From NCBI GenBank assembly GCA_039621445.1, contig CP154956.1:29394667-29458666 (forward strand): a stretch of 64,000 nucleotides of DNA. Direction: 5' to 3'. The notes beneath the pieces are model-generated. The model worked only from the letters and a program-made list of their open reading frames with translations. It made no database searches and had not been told where the DNA came from. The translations under genes and the position numbers were made by a program. This DNA is from Euglena gracilis (lineage: Eukaryota; Euglenida; Euglenophyceae; Euglenales). Numbering within the stretch: position 1 is the stretch's first letter; every line of letters begins with the position of its first letter. This document shows, piece after piece, positions 31,701 through 42,656 of this stretch.

Positions 31701-32197
31701 GGCAGCAAGACTTTACTCGGCCCGCGGGCCGAGTAAAGTCTCCAGGGAGGGGGGTCCGTGTAGCATGCCCCGCGTCCAGCGTTCCCCCTGTTTCGGCCAT
31801 GCGGCCCCGGAACGGCGCTGGATCCGGGCCAAATCGGTCAGATCCGGGGAGATTTCCCACTTAATTGGAGGTATAGGGTTAGGGTTTGGATCGGCCACCG
31901 AAAATTTAGGACAAAATTAGGCCGGAAGTTATGGTCGCCATTCCGGAAGATTTTTGGATCGCCTGTTCATCGTAATTTTACTGAAAATCCACCCCAATTC
32001 GATTGGAAACCATCGAAAATGCAGCCTAACCTCTCTCCTAAATTCCCCAAAAGGGTGATCCTCCGGGAATCCGGCCGTGCACCTAACCCTATTCCAAAAA
32101 ATCACCCCGAATTCTTCCGAAGGTCGGACACGGGGGATGCTGCATCCCCTCCCTGGAGACTTTACTCGGCCCGTTGGCCGAGTAAAGTCTTGCTGCC
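31701..32197. mobile_element. Non-autonomous TIR element with 8 bp TSD (hAT-type)
   Basis: The 497 bp element starts GGCAGCAAGACTTTACTCGG and ends with the reverse complement. Each end carries its own 34 bp palindrome (31708-31741 perfect; 32157-32190 near-perfect). It is flanked by the perfect direct repeat GTACAAAT (31693-31700 and 32198-32205). An 8 bp target duplication is typical of hAT elements (also of P elements). No ORF inside. The inverted repeats extend inward past CTCCAGGGAGGGG to about 65 bp. Confidence 0.85.
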
Positions 32198-32279
32198 GTA
32201 CAAATTACTCCCCTGCGATTTACGTGTTTTTACAGTGATTTCTTACGTGATCTCACAAGAACCTCTGAAATGGTAACAG

Positions 32280-33480
32280 CTCAGAGACCCCTCCATACCC
32301 CCCTTCTTGGAATTTTTTCGACCGTTTAGACCCGGAAATGACCCCAAATCCATGGGTTTCGGTCCCGGAACGGGGGGGGGTGCAGGGCAGAACGGGAGGG
32401 CCTGGTGGGGGGGTCGACCCCCCACCCAGGAGGTGGGGGGGGGGGGTTGACTTCCCCCCACCCACCACAGCATTTTCACCGATTTCGAGAAAACTGGGAT
32501 TTTGGCCAGAAAATTTTTTGAAATTTTTTTGAAAAACGAACCCAAAACACATGATTTTTTGATAGAAAACCACATTTTTTTTCACAAAAAATCTCAAAAT
32601 TTTCCGTCCTAAAAACTGGTACTTTTTAGGGGGGGGAACGAAGGTCAAAAAAAGTGGACAAAATTTTGGCACAGTCAAATTTTACTGACATTTTTCCTCG
32701 TTGAACTTTTTTTCGACTTTCAATGGCATTTTTTTGCTTCAAAGGCCTCTCAAAATCAACATTTTGAGAAAATGGAAGGTGTGAAAAAATGGGGTTTTGG
32801 GTGGTTTTTGGGGGGACCCCCTTTTTGGGTCCCAAAATGGGTCAAAAAAAAAAACACCCGGCGCTGAAGGCGCCAGAAAAATTTCGGGTCCAAAAATTGG
32901 TGCTCCCGGATATACAGGAAGAGGTGGTGGGGGGGGGGGTCGACCCCCCACCCACCATGCAGGGGGGGGGGGTCGACCCCCCCACCCACCACCCTGGCTG
33001 TTCGGCGATTCCCGTTCTGCCCTAGGTCGGTGGGAAACGCTCATTTTCGGCTCAAAAAAAGTTTTTCCAGATCCGGGAGGTCAAAAAAACATCGTTTCAG
33101 GCAAACAATATTTTCGATTTTTTGGCCCGAAAATGGTCAAAACAGGCCAAAACTGTGCAAGATGGACAAAATCGGCCGATAAATGGCTGTAACTCGGGGA
33201 GTTGTGGGGAAATCAAAATACTGTGAGATAGGGCATTTTAAGGGCTTCAAATTAGGTCTCCGGACATTTCCTTTCATTTTGCTTCATTTCTAAGGTATTT
33301 TGAAAACATAGATTTTTTTACCTTGAAAACAGCCCAAAATGGCCCCAGAAATGGGCCACAAACTGGCCGAAAAATGGCCGTAACTCGGGCTGCACGAAGA
33401 CTTGGGGGGTAAATCAACCACGGTTGGATAGGGCGTTCCAAGGGATGCATCTTTGCTCTACGGACATTTTCTTTGATTTT
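32280..33480. repeat. Mosaic interspersed repeat with poly-G palindromes
   Basis: Contains pieces matching 16010-16850 in reverse complement, GTCGACCCCCCACCCACC inverted against GGTGGGGGGGGTCGAC-type segments at about 32405-32465 and 32930-32990, and two copies of GGCCGTAACTCGGG near 33180 and 33375. No exon seen. Confidence 0.7.
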
Positions 33481-33852
33481 GCATCATGAAATGCAACTTG
33501 CGTGACATCATGTAAACCCCAGTCAGACAAAACACCCAACTTGCACCCTTCTCCATCCAAGGCACACCAATGTTCAGAGAATGTGTTGTTGCCATGGAGT
33601 GGCCTTCCCAGAAGTCTCTGGAAAACGTTCGTTTGCTACTGTGAAACGATTGAAACGTTCTTCTATGGTGATTTATCAACACTTCTGGTTTGTGAAAGAA
33701 ACTTTTTGAATCTACGAGTTTTGCTTTTGGAGTGCTTTTATAAACAGTTGGTACCCCTTACAGAATCCAGCATTGACATTCAAAAAGTTTGGAAGCACCG
33801 TATCATTCGCATCTCGGGTCCCGATTCACTCGGAACAAAACAACGTCGGCAG

Positions 33853-33978
33853 CAGGACCCCTGTCACTGGACCTGGTGCCGGGGGAGAAGCCGGGGCCGC
33901 TGGACAAGCTGCAGCTGCTGTGGAGTCCGCACGGTCCGATTGTGCGGCGCAAGGAGGGGCGTCCGAGGAAATACACCG
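33853..33978 (+). CDS. Exon with AT-hook-like motif
   Basis: 126 nt (42 codons), phase 1 at both ends. The acceptor is ACGTCGGCAG and the donor ACCG/GTGTGT. It reads GPLSLDLVPGEKPGPLDKLQ, then LLWSPHGPIVRRKEGRPRKY T. RRKEGRPRKY fits an AT-hook core (GRPRK) that binds the minor groove of AT-rich DNA, so a nuclear protein is plausible. First clear exon of a chain on the plus strand. A single 250-codon ORF over this region mixes frames and is not the gene. Confidence 0.55.
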
Positions 33979-34110
33979 GTGTGTTTCCTTTCGGATTCAC
34001 CACACAATCGAGCGCAATTCAATTGGAACACTCCGAAGCCTGGGGAATGGCCATTCGTTGGGGGGGGGGCACCGAACTCGAATCCCAATTCATCCCTTCC
34101 TTTGCAACAG

Positions 34111-34167
34111 GCGAAGCGGAAGAAGAAGGCGGTGAAGAACCACCACCAACTCAGCAACAAGATGAAG
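34111..34167 (+). CDS. Acidic/Gln phase-1 exon
   Basis: 57 nt, phase 1 at both ends, acceptor TTTGCAACAG, donor GAAG/GTGTCG. In the frame set by the previous exon it reads EAEEEGGEEPPPTQQQDE. A basic reading (AKRKKKAVKNHHQL) exists in phase 0. The acidic reading matches the theme of the exons at 37-41 kb. Confidence 0.5.
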
Positions 34168-34276
34168 GTGTCGGCTGTGATACATTCCGCTTACGTTGCT
34201 GGCCGTGTGGAGGACCTTGGAAATTACACTGAATATTTTGGAAACTTTGGTTGATATTCGCCCCTCTCCCACACAG

Positions 34277-34337
34277 AAGCCCTTCAGGAAAGGGAAGGGT
34301 CCCGGCAACCCTGCTGCAGCTAAATCACAAGAAGAAG
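34277..34337 (+). CDS. Phase-breaking exon or dead exon copy
   Basis: 61 nt between CCCACACAG and GAAG/GTGTGT. Not a multiple of three; in the acidic phase it stops early (TAA at 34321), while in phase 0 it reads KPFRKGKGPGNPAAAKSQEE. It resembles the acidic exon family but is probably skipped or degenerate. Confidence 0.3.
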
Positions 34338-34548
34338 GTGTGTCTTCTGTTGATATCCTTGGGAACTGTGCAGAACACAATGGAAACGTTGGTGGACATT
34401 TGAAAATCTTGGTTCTTTTCTTGGCGACCTGTTCACCCATTGAGCATGCTTTCTGTTGCGCATAAGAGGGTTTGTGGCTTCACCCGTTGATGATTCATTG
34501 CTGAATATTATCAAGTGCTAAATGTTATCATGGTTGACCTTGCTGCAG

Positions 34549-34620
34549 GTGCACGTTCCACGAGACAGGACCGGATTTCTGCGAAGCAGCCCTGGGCGGC
34601 ACCAGTTGCCTCCACTGATG
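34549..34620 (+). CDS. Phase-1 exon
   Basis: 72 nt, acceptor CTTGCTGCAG, donor GATG/GTATCT, phase 1 at both ends. It reads ARSTRQDRISAKQPWAAPVA, then STD. Hydrophilic, probably disordered. Confidence 0.5.
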
Positions 34621-34725
34621 GTATCTTCTGTTCAATTTAAGCATTTCCTCAACACATTATTGTTACGTTGTTGTATTTGACTTTTTGAACTAAGTTATCT
34701 TGTATCCTGAGCACTCTCTTCGCAG

Positions 34726-34743
34726 AACGTGAAACACTAGCAA
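34726..34743 (+). CDS. Possible 18-nt microexon
   Basis: CTTCGCAG acceptor, AACGTGAAACACTAGCAA, then GTTACG; phase 1 compatible (R-E-T-L-A). Weak. Confidence 0.2.
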
Positions 34744-34865
34744 GTTACGTGAAAAAAATAGATTTAAAAACTTATCGAACCCTGTTTTTCACACCAGACT
34801 CCTGCTGTTGCTGTGTGGACCTCGCTCTCTTCGTTATGCCTCCTCGTATTCTATTCTTATCCCAG

Positions 34866-34907
34866 AGGCGCAACCAAAGAGATCAAGATCCCAGCCGGAG
34901 AAGGAAG
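34866..34907 (+). CDS. Small basic phase-1 exon
   Basis: 42 nt, acceptor TCTTATCCCAG, donor GAAG/GTGCGC; AQPKRSRSQPEKE. It could contribute a nuclear localisation signal. Confidence 0.45.
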
Positions 34908-35008
34908 GTGCGCATTCCCTCCTCTGTATCCTCCACCAAGTGTAACTTCGGTTTGTCATAGTGGATCCATACACCGCAAATGTGATGCTTAACGTCTGTT
35001 GCATTCAG

Positions 35009-35067
35009 TGTCCAATGTTTCCAAGAGCGGCCGTCGAAGAAAGAGAAGGGCAAGCTCTCCCAGAGGG
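35009..35067 (+). CDS. Basic Arg/Ser exon
   Basis: Acceptor GCATTCAG, phase 1 start; SNVSKSGRRRKRRASSPR then GG/GTATGT. Ends in phase 0 by the GT rule, one base off the phase-1 pattern, so the boundary is uncertain. Arg-rich, NLS-like. Confidence 0.4.
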
Positions 35068-35205
35068 GTATGTTTTGTCAACTGCGTATCAAATTTGAGG
35101 AAGCAACCAGATAGCTCTCTGAAATTAATCGGATTAATGTTAATTGCTTCCAAGGATCTGTGGTTTTCTGCCTTCCGTTGCTATTTGCACATTTTCCATC
35201 ATCAG

Positions 35206-35289
35206 ATGAATATGCCTTGAAGGAGTTTCCTGTGGAGACGGTGGTGTTTGGCAAAGCCGCCCGAGGTTCCACCTCTCTGCCTTCTGAAG
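35206..35289 (+). CDS. Phase-1 exon with GC donor
   Basis: 84 nt, acceptor TTCCATCATCAG, donor GAAG/GCAATG (GC rather than GT). It reads EYALKEFPVETVVFGKAAR, then GSTSLPSE. It joins in frame to the terminal exon at 35378. Confidence 0.5.
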
Positions 35290-35377
35290 GCAATGATGGA
35301 GTTTTTTCAGGTACTTTATTCAACGCGTCCATCTCCAACATTTTACAATAATTATTTCAGTTATTGTTCCATTGCAG

Positions 35378-35436
35378 TCGGGACGGTGCGCCTGAAGACG
35401 TGGAATCCGTCTTCCGACCTGGCCGTTCTTTCATGA
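35378..35436 (+). CDS. Terminal exon
   Basis: Acceptor GTTCCATTGCAG, phase 1, GTVRLKTWNPSSDLAVLS then TGA. Completes the 33853-35436 candidate gene: an AT-hook-like N-terminal part, acidic and basic disordered exons, and a short conserved-looking C-terminus. The next coding exons may belong to the same locus if this stop is skipped. Confidence 0.5.
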
Positions 35437-35529
35437 TCTGACAATGTGCTGAAGGTTACTTGGACTAACGGTGCAAAGCAAAATCAGGATGGTCAGCTGT
35501 TGTTAATTCACCAGATGTGTTACCCACCT

Positions 35530-35620
35530 TGGAAACAGCCTGGCGTCAGCTTGGGGGATCGCTTCTGGATCGCTGTGGCCCACGTGTTCCTGAAGAACGA
35601 GGAGTCGAGCGCCCGTGGTG
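35530..35620 (+). CDS. Candidate exon
   Basis: After TTGGAAACAG one frame reads PGVSLGDRFWIAVAHVFLKN, EESSAR to a GTG donor. A competing frame (WRQLGGSLLDRCGPRVPEER) stays open to 35741, so the frame is uncertain. Confidence 0.3.
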
Positions 35621-35784
35621 GATTGATTTGGCTTCCATTGTGCAGTCAAGCAAGGCATCAAAGCCTTTGAACTCACATCCAAAACCAAACTCCCTTCAAT
35701 CGACAAAGTTACAAAAACCCTTTTATTTTTCGCGGCAGTAACTGCTCATAATAAAGATCGAGGTCAACAACTAAAAAGAGTCTT

Positions 35785-35876
35785 ATGGAAGCCGGTATCT
35801 GGCACTGCACATGGGGCAGATGCTGAAGGACACAGCTTTGAAGGAACGCACTCCTGAAGACTGGATCGCCGCGGAG
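35785..35876 (+). CDS. Candidate exon (KERTPEDWIAAE)
   Basis: Reads YLALHMGQMLKDTALKERTP then EDWIAAE to the donor GGAG/GTTCAA (phase 0). Upstream boundary unclear. Confidence 0.4.
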
Positions 35877-36388
35877 GTTCAAGGAGGATATCGACGAGAA
35901 CGGGGCGGCCTAGTCTCCGACATTCTTTCTTGCTGCAGGTCTTCAAAAAAGTCACACTTAAATTTCCGAATTGCGAAAAAGTCAAATAACGTGATGATGA
36001 ACGTTTTCGATTTGTGCATGTGTCAGATGACATTAATGGTGATATTTATGTGACATCGATCCAGTCCATTTTGGTTAATGTAAAGTCTCAGTGTTTTTAA
36101 ATATTTTATTGTGCTTTTGGAGCTTTTGTTGAATGTATACATGCTCTTTTTGAAGCCGGCGAGTCCTTCAACGCGGCCTTCATATCATGAACGTGGAATG
36201 CGGAAGGATGTTCCTCCGGTCCAAGTACTGCTTCTTCTTCCACTGATCTTCCAACAGGCGCATTTAATTGAGCCAATTATTTCCAACTGATGCTTGAATT
36301 CACGTTTATCCTTCAGAAGAGTGAAGGTCGATACAGGTGAACATGCTTAATACGCCTCCTTTCATTCCTATGGTGCTATAAAAAAAAT

Positions 36389-36568
36389 ATGCAATTTGCA
36401 AAGTTTATCAACTACATCTTCGAGGGTCAAGCCAAAGAAACAGCAAAGAAGGCAAGCGCAGTAGACTCGGAGAAGGGCTGGCAGGTGCAGACGGTGTCCC
36501 GTTCCGAGGTTCCGGACATGGTGATGTGCCTGCTGTGGGAGGAGGACCACTTTTTCCCGGTCACAGAG
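36389..36568 (+). CDS. Candidate exon with WEEDH motif
   Basis: Open from an ATG at 36389; an internal acceptor GCGCAG at 36461 gives a phase-1 start. It reads VDSEKGWQVQTVSRSEVPDM, then VMCLLWEEDHFFPVTE to the donor AGAG/GTAGAC. EKGW...LLWEEDHF resembles ETEGW...IVWEREDHL in one frame of 39760-39973, suggesting a duplicated domain. Function unknown. Confidence 0.45.
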
Positions 36569-36711
36569 GTAGACTTCGGTATGCTGCACTAGTAAATAAT
36601 AATGATAATACCATTGTAGAACCCTTGGGTTGTGCATCAGCTAATAAAACCTGAATCCTCGGGGATGGGCAATACTCGTGGTATAATAAATATCATTACA
36701 AACATTTAAAG

Positions 36712-36834
36712 GTCCTTCCATGATCCCTTCCACAATACCCCTGAGCGGACTGGCCTCTGGGACAGCAGCGTCGACCGCCATTGTGGACGCCGAGACGCTG
36801 GGCACGGACGCCGGGGACGTGGAAGCAACAACTG
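36712..36834 (+). CDS. Ser/Thr/Ala-rich phase-1 exon
   Basis: 123 nt, acceptor ACATTTAAAG, donor ACTG/GTGTTT, phase 1 at both ends: PSMIPSTIPLSGLASGTAAS, TAIVDAETLGTDAGDVEATT. Leads into the acidic exon array. Confidence 0.5.
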
Positions 36835-37027
36835 GTGTTTATTGCCCCCGGATTAACTGCAACCTTTCAGCCACATGCATAGTGCATTATCTCTTTCTCA
36901 GCGCATACACTTGGTGGACGCGGAAAACGCTGGTGCGCAGGTTGCAAACTTTGATGAAAACGTTGGTGTTTTGTTTTCTTGGTGTGTGTGCGTGTGTCTG
37001 CCCCTTCGCCTCCCCCCCCCCCTGCAG

Positions 37028-37105
37028 AAGTCCCTGAGGAAGGCCAAGGGGCAGTGAGTGCAGTTCTGAGCGACCAAGGTGCAGCTGAGGCGGCACCAGA
37101 AGCAG
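37028..37105 (+). CDS. Acidic repeat exon, copy 1 (GC donor)
   Basis: 78 nt, phase 1 at both ends, acceptor CCCCCTGCAG, donor GCAG/GCGTGT. It reads [20 protein letters not shown], then AAPEA. The other main frame (basic, [10 protein letters not shown]) has internal stops in this copy, whereas the acidic frame is open in copies 1, 3, 4, 5, 6 and 7. The exon family encodes about 26 residues each, Ala/Glu/Gly-rich and probably disordered. Confidence 0.6.
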
Positions 37106-37592
37106 GCGTGTCATTTGTTGGCCTTGGGAACTGTGCCGAACGCACTGGAAACTTTGGCTGTCGACCTTTCTTGGACATTCAGTAAACTTTGGTGGCCAAC
37201 TCGGAGGCAAGATGGAACCTTTCTTGGACCTTCGGTAAACGTTGGTGTAAACGTCATCCGAAAAGCATTGGTGGCCAGGTTGCTGTACTTTGGTATGCAT
37301 TCAATAAACCTTGGTGGCCAATGTAGTGGCAAATGTGGAACCTTCCTTGGACGTTCAGTAAACATTGGTGGACCTCCGGCAAACGTTGGTGGCCAGGTTG
37401 CAAACTTTGGTCGACATTCAGTAAACTTTCGTGGAATTCTTGGAGCCAAGATGGAACCCTTCTTGGGCCTTCAATAAACGTTGGTGGTCATCCGGAAAAC
37501 GTTGGCGGTCAGGTTGCAAACTTTGGTGGACATCCAGTAAACCTTGTTGGTTAGGTTGCAAACTTTGATGCAAACGTTGGTGTTCATATTCT

Positions 37593-38169
<577 letters not shown>

Positions 38170-38186
38170 TTCCCCTTCGCCTCCAG

Positions 38187-38238
38187 GGCCAAGGGGCAGT
38201 GAGTGCAGTTCTGAGCGACCAAGGTGCAGCAGGAACAG
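38187..38238 (+). pseudogene. Acidic repeat exon, copy 2 (deleted form)
   Basis: 52 nt. Two internal deletions relative to copy 1; [17 protein letters not shown] is recognisable but the length is not a multiple of three, so inclusion would shift the frame. GC donor kept. Probably a dead exon. Confidence 0.5.
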
Positions 38239-38769
38239 GCGTGTCATTTGTTGGCCTTGGGAACTGTGCCGAACGCACTGGAAACTGTGGCGGTCGACCT
38301 TTCTTGCACATTCAGTAAACTTTGGTGGACATTCAGTAAACCTTTGAAGTCAATGTAGAGCCACGTTGGAACCTTCCTTGAACCACTGGTAAACTTTGGT
38401 GGCCAACTCGGAGCCAAGATGGAACCTTTCTTAGACCTTCAGTAAACGTTGGTCATCCGGAAAGCATTGGTGGCCAGGTTGCTATCCTTTGGTGGACATT
38501 CAGTAAACCTTGGTGGCCAATGTAGTGGCAAATGTGGAACCTTTCTTGGACGTTCAGTGAACTTTGGTGGACCTCCGGAAAACGTTGGTGGCCAGGTTGT
38601 AAACTTTGGTGGACATTCAGTTAACTTTCGTTGCCCCGGATTAACTGCAACCTTTCAGCCAAATGCACAGTGCATTATCTCTTTCTCAGTGCATACACTT
38701 GGCACACCTGGAAAACGTTGGTGGTCAGGTTGCAAACTTTGATAAAAACATTTGGTTTTCATGTTTTTG

Positions 38770-39006
<237 letters not shown>

Positions 39007-39024
39007 TGCCCCTTCGCCTCCCAG

Positions 39025-39087
39025 GCCAAGGGGCAGTGAGTGCAGTTCCAAGCGACCAAGGTGCAGCTGAGGCGGCACCAGAAGCAG
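39025..39087 (+). CDS. Acidic repeat exon, copy 3 (shortened, GC donor)
   Basis: 63 nt, phase 1 at both ends: [20 protein letters not shown]. It has lost the first 15 bases of copy 1 but kept the frame. Donor GCAG/GCGTGC. Confidence 0.5.
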
Positions 39088-39303
39088 GCGTGCCATTTGT
39101 TGGCCATGTTGGCCACATTCAGTAAACCTTGGTGGCCAATGTAGTGGCAAATATGGAACCTTTCTTGGACATTCAGTAAACTCTGGTGGACCTTCAAAAA
39201 GCGTTGGTGGCCGGGTTGCATACTTTGGTGGACATTCAGTAAACCTTTGTAGTCAATGTAGAGCCACGTGGGAACCTTTCTTGGACCCTCCCCCCAACAA
39301 AAG

Positions 39304-39378
39304 TCCATGAAGAAGGCAAAGGGGCCGCAAGTGAAGTTCCGGTCGGTCAAGGTGCATCTGAAACGGCATCAGAAGCCG
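39304..39378 (+). CDS. Acidic repeat exon, copy 4
   Basis: 75 nt, acceptor CCCAACAAAAG, donor GCCG/GTTTAT. HEEGKGAASEVPVGQGASET, then ASEA. Diverged from the others, with a GT donor. Confidence 0.5.
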
Positions 39379-39735
39379 GTTTATTTTTTTGGCCTACTTG
39401 TGAATTGTGTCGAGTGCACCGGAAATGTTGGCGACTATTTTGGAAACATTTCCATGTGCATGGTCTTCCGTTTGCTCCCAACCAAGACAGCTTAATTCCA
39501 TTCATTCAGCACAGGGCGTTCATGCTTTTATTTCGTTTCTATTTCTCATTTATCTGTAGGCCTTTTCCCAAGCTCCTTCATTCTGGTCGCCCCTCTGGTA
39601 TGTTGCTGTGGTTGTTTGCAATGACGTCACTGTCAAAGATTCACCCTGAATGCTTAACTGCCCTGCTTGTGATAATGAAGTGGGGGTGGGTAAGCATTTT
39701 GTTAACATTTGTTGTTATTCTGTCTCTCTTCGCAG

Positions 39736-39822
39736 TACGCATACTGGAGGTTGAAACCTTGAGGGACAACGTCGTCGGGTTACGCACATTGCGTGGCATG
39801 AGACCGAGGGGTGGATCTACTG
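39736..39822 (+). CDS. Exon after the acidic array, two frames possible
   Basis: Acceptor CTCTCTTCGCAG; in phase 1 it reads RILEVETLRDNVVGLRTLRG, MRPRGGST to the donor ACTG/GTGGGG. Alternatively, another frame stays open from about 39760 to TAA at 39971 and reads ETEGWIYWW, VQVIVWEREDHLRQILRGT, then GADFRNAILESVKKNTF. The second resembles the WEEDH exon at 36462-36568. They are mutually exclusive as full-length readings. Confidence 0.4.
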
Positions 39823-40152
39823 GTGGGGTGGAGGTGGATGTCATGATGGAGTTCAAGTCATAGTCTGGGAGCGTGAGGACCACCTGCGGCAGATCCTAAG
39901 AGGAACCGGTGCAGACTTCAGAAATGCAATCTTGGAGAGTGTAAAAAAAAATACATTTCATCTAATAACATAAATGCAATCAAGAACGAAACGCATACAC
40001 AGTGGCCAGGGTGGAAAGTTTTTAGATACATAGCAAGATTTGGTGAAACATTTGCTTCCATTCTGTGAACTTTGGGATCCAATGTGGACCCAATTTGGAA
40101 CCATTCTTGAACATTCACTTCACGTTAGTGGTTTGCACCCCCCCCCCCACAG

Positions 40153-40227
40153 AAGTCCCCAAAGAAGGCGAAGCGGCAGCAAGCAATGCTGGAGACCAAG
40201 CTGCAGCTGAAGGGACACAAGATGAAG
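40153..40227 (+). CDS. Acidic repeat exon, copy 5 (GC donor)
   Basis: 75 nt, acceptor CCCCACAG, donor GAAG/GCGTGC: VPKEGEAAASNAGDQAAAEG then TQDE. The basic frame is also open in this copy. Confidence 0.5.
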
Positions 40228-40495
40228 GCGTGCCTTTTGTTGCTGTGCCGAACACAATGCAAACTTTGGTGGACAAACAGTAAACTTTGGTGGCCGATGG
40301 AATATTTCTTGGAGATTCAAAAAAACGTTGGTGGTCATCCGGAAATAGTTGGTGGCGATGTTGGATACCTTTGCGGACATACAGTAAACGTTGGTGGCCA
40401 CTGTGGTAGCCTGGAACCTTGGAACCTTCCTTGGACATTCAGATGTGTGTGTCTGCCCCTTCCATACCCCACTTTGCCCCCCCCCCTGCCTACAG

Positions 40496-40573
40496 AAGTT
40501 CCTGAGGAAGACCAAGAGGAAGTGAGTGCAGCTCCAGCACACCAAGGTGCAGCTGAGGCGGCACCAGAAGCAG
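40496..40573 (+). CDS. Acidic repeat exon, copy 6
   Basis: 78 nt (start could be off by 2), acceptor TGCCTACAG, GT donor [35 protein letters not shown]. Closely similar to copy 1 except for the GT donor. Confidence 0.55.
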
Positions 40574-40820
40574 GTGTGTCTTTTGTTGGCCTCCTTTAGA
40601 ACTGTGCCCAACACACTGGAAACTTTGGTGGACATGCAGTATACGTCGGCGGCCAATGTGGAGCCGTGTTGGAACCTTACTTGGACGTTCAGTAAACGGT
40701 GGTGGTCTTCCGGGAAACGCTGGCGACATTGTTGCAAAACTTTGGTGGGCATTCCGTAAATGTTGGTGGTGTGGGGGTGTCTGCCCCTTCGGTACGCTCA
40801 CTTTGCCACATCCCCCCCAG

Positions 40821-40901
40821 CAGTCCATGAGGAAGGCGAAGAGGCCACAAGCGGTTCGGGTCCGGCCGACGAAGGTGCAGCTGAGGCGTCACCAGAAGCA
40901 G
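40821..40901 (+). CDS. Acidic repeat exon, copy 7 (GC donor)
   Basis: 81 nt, acceptor CCCCCCCAG, donor GCAG/GCGTTT: VHEEGEEATSGSGPADEGAA, EASPEA. The basic frame is open here too. Confidence 0.5.
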
Positions 40902-41274
40902 GCGTTTTTTTTGTTTTCTTCCACACTGGAGACTTTGGTGGACATTCAGTAAACGTTGGCGGCCACTGTGGAGAGAAATGGGAAGCTTCCGTGGACATTC
41001 AATAAAATTTGATGTTCATCCAGAAAACTTTGGTGGACGTTCAGAAAAAGGTGGTGGCCTGTGTGGAGCCAATTAGGCAGAAAACGCCCGGAAACTTTAG
41101 TGGACACACATTGGCCTTTTACACCTTCCTTGGAAACTCAGTAAACATTGTTGGTCATCCGGAAAACGTTGCAAACCGTATTCGGTATATCTGGAAGTTC
41201 GTTTGATTTCACTTGTTTATCCGAATTAGTTCTCTGGCGGAGCACCTCTGTGTCACTGTTTTTTCCTCCTCCAG

Positions 41275-41346
41275 GAGCTGGATTTGTCTTCGACTTTGCG
41301 CCTCGCCTGCTGGACCCCATTCCCGACCCCCTCCCCGACGACGAAG
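41275..41346 (+). CDS. Pro/Asp-rich phase-1 exon
   Basis: 72 nt, acceptor CCTCCTCCAG, donor GAAG/GTTTTG, phase 1 at both ends: GFVFDFAPRLLDPIPDPLPD, DE. If the donor is not used, the frame ends three codons later at TGA. Confidence 0.5.
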
Positions 41347-41647
41347 GTTTTGAATGATGTCTCCACAGAGCGCTCAGTGTAAAAACTTTAAAAAATAAAC
41401 GCACTTCCCGCAGCGCAGTCATCCTCATTTTGTCATCGTAATTCCGCTCATCTCGTTCATTCATCGGCTCAACTCGTAATCACTTTTCAACCCTTCAAAT
41501 TCGGGAAAGATTGGTGGATGATATGGTCGGGTGATGTATTTGCAGAAGGTGTGGCTGCTATGTGGTGGCTCCTTGGGAGTTCAACGAACATTCATGGTTA
41601 ACAACCCCTTCACGTACGTCCTATCTGTCCCCACGCACCATACACAG

Positions 41648-41760
41648 ATGCCGAAGGCCCAGTGGCAGCCGGTGGACAACCAGGTGAAGCTGGGTTTGAC
41701 CAAGGTGAACCGGACGTATTTGACAAAGATGGTGTGGCCCTTGAAGCTGGTTTTTTCTGA
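41648..41760 (+). CDS. Acidic terminal exon
   Basis: Acceptor CATACACAG, phase 1: AEGPVAAGGQPGEAGFDQGE, PDVFDKDGVALEAGFF then TGA. The acidic Gly-rich composition continues that of the repeat exons. An internal GTGAAG at 41684 could be an alternative donor. A basic frame (MPKAQWQPVDNQVKLG) overlaps and cannot be excluded. Confidence 0.45.
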
Positions 41761-41936
41761 CAACTGCCACTGTCGGACAACACTTTACAGACAGAAATAT
41801 TCAACAAGTGTTGGACCCCCAGGTGGGATGCCAAGTAAACGATAAAAGAAACAAGCCTCCAAAGTTGCTCAAATGACTACGAAACTCAAATGCTCTATCA
41901 AAAGGCCATCAACACCTTTCAGTAATATATCAATTT

Positions 41937-42296
41937 TTGCATGGACCCACAAGGGACTTCAAAGCTCAATACCAGAACAAAAACATGGCTAAGAGACTGG
42001 AGAAGGAAAAAATCTGGGATGCAACCGTAACAGTAGGGAATGTCCGGATCGACGTGGCTGTGCGGCAATGTGAGGAACGGAAATATGGAGAAAAATACAA
42101 CGCAAATAATGGATCAGCAAAAACGAGTGTTCCAGTGACAGACGTCCCAGACGTTAGAAATGATCACAGGAGAGAGGCCGAACGGCTGTCAAAGGACATT
42201 TCTTTCGGACACAGGAGGTCCGTGCAAAAGGTCTCATTCGGCAACACTATACGCCCACCTCTTTTTAAGCACTCTCGGATTTCAGTAAATAAGTAA
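41937..42296 (+). CDS. 119-codon ORF, unknown protein
   Basis: ATG-initiated uninterrupted ORF: AKRLEKEKIWDATVTVGNV, RIDVAVRQCEERKYGEKYNA, then PVTDVPDVRNDHRREAERLS to TAA. Charged and without repeats, so it looks like a real coding unit or long exon. Family not recognised. Confidence 0.5.
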   Translation: MHGPTRDFKAQYQNKNMAKRLEKEKIWDATVTVGNVRIDVAVRQCEERKYGEKYNANNGSAKTSVPVTDVPDVRNDHRREAERLSKDISFGHRRSVQKVSFGNTIRPPLFKHSRISVNK

Positions 42297-42656
42297 TAAA
42301 TAATATACATGTGGAATGTGCGGGGTTGTTTCCGACAGCGCATTTTCATATTGGTAATTGGCAACTGGCATATATACGATTATGTGTGTGTATGGCAGCT
42401 GCAAACCTTCCCCCGCCCCCGGGTGCCATTTAGTAGGAGAGGAGGATCTAAAACTTTTTTTGCGCTATGGATGGAGTGAGATTAGGGTGATCCATATAGC
42501 CATGTGTGGTTAACCATACCGCCACATAGAATTAGCCATGTATACCCTTTTGAACACAACACAAATATAACATAATCTTTTGTGTATTTTGGTGAAATTC
42601 CTTTTCCACGTAATTGTTTGCACGTCCCTTTACAAGTATTTTACAAGTATTTTCAG

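Noticed and set aside
33502-34254. 250-codon plus-strand ORF
   Set aside because: Spans intron-like sequence and uses a frame that conflicts with the spliced phase-1 exons at 33853 and 34111.
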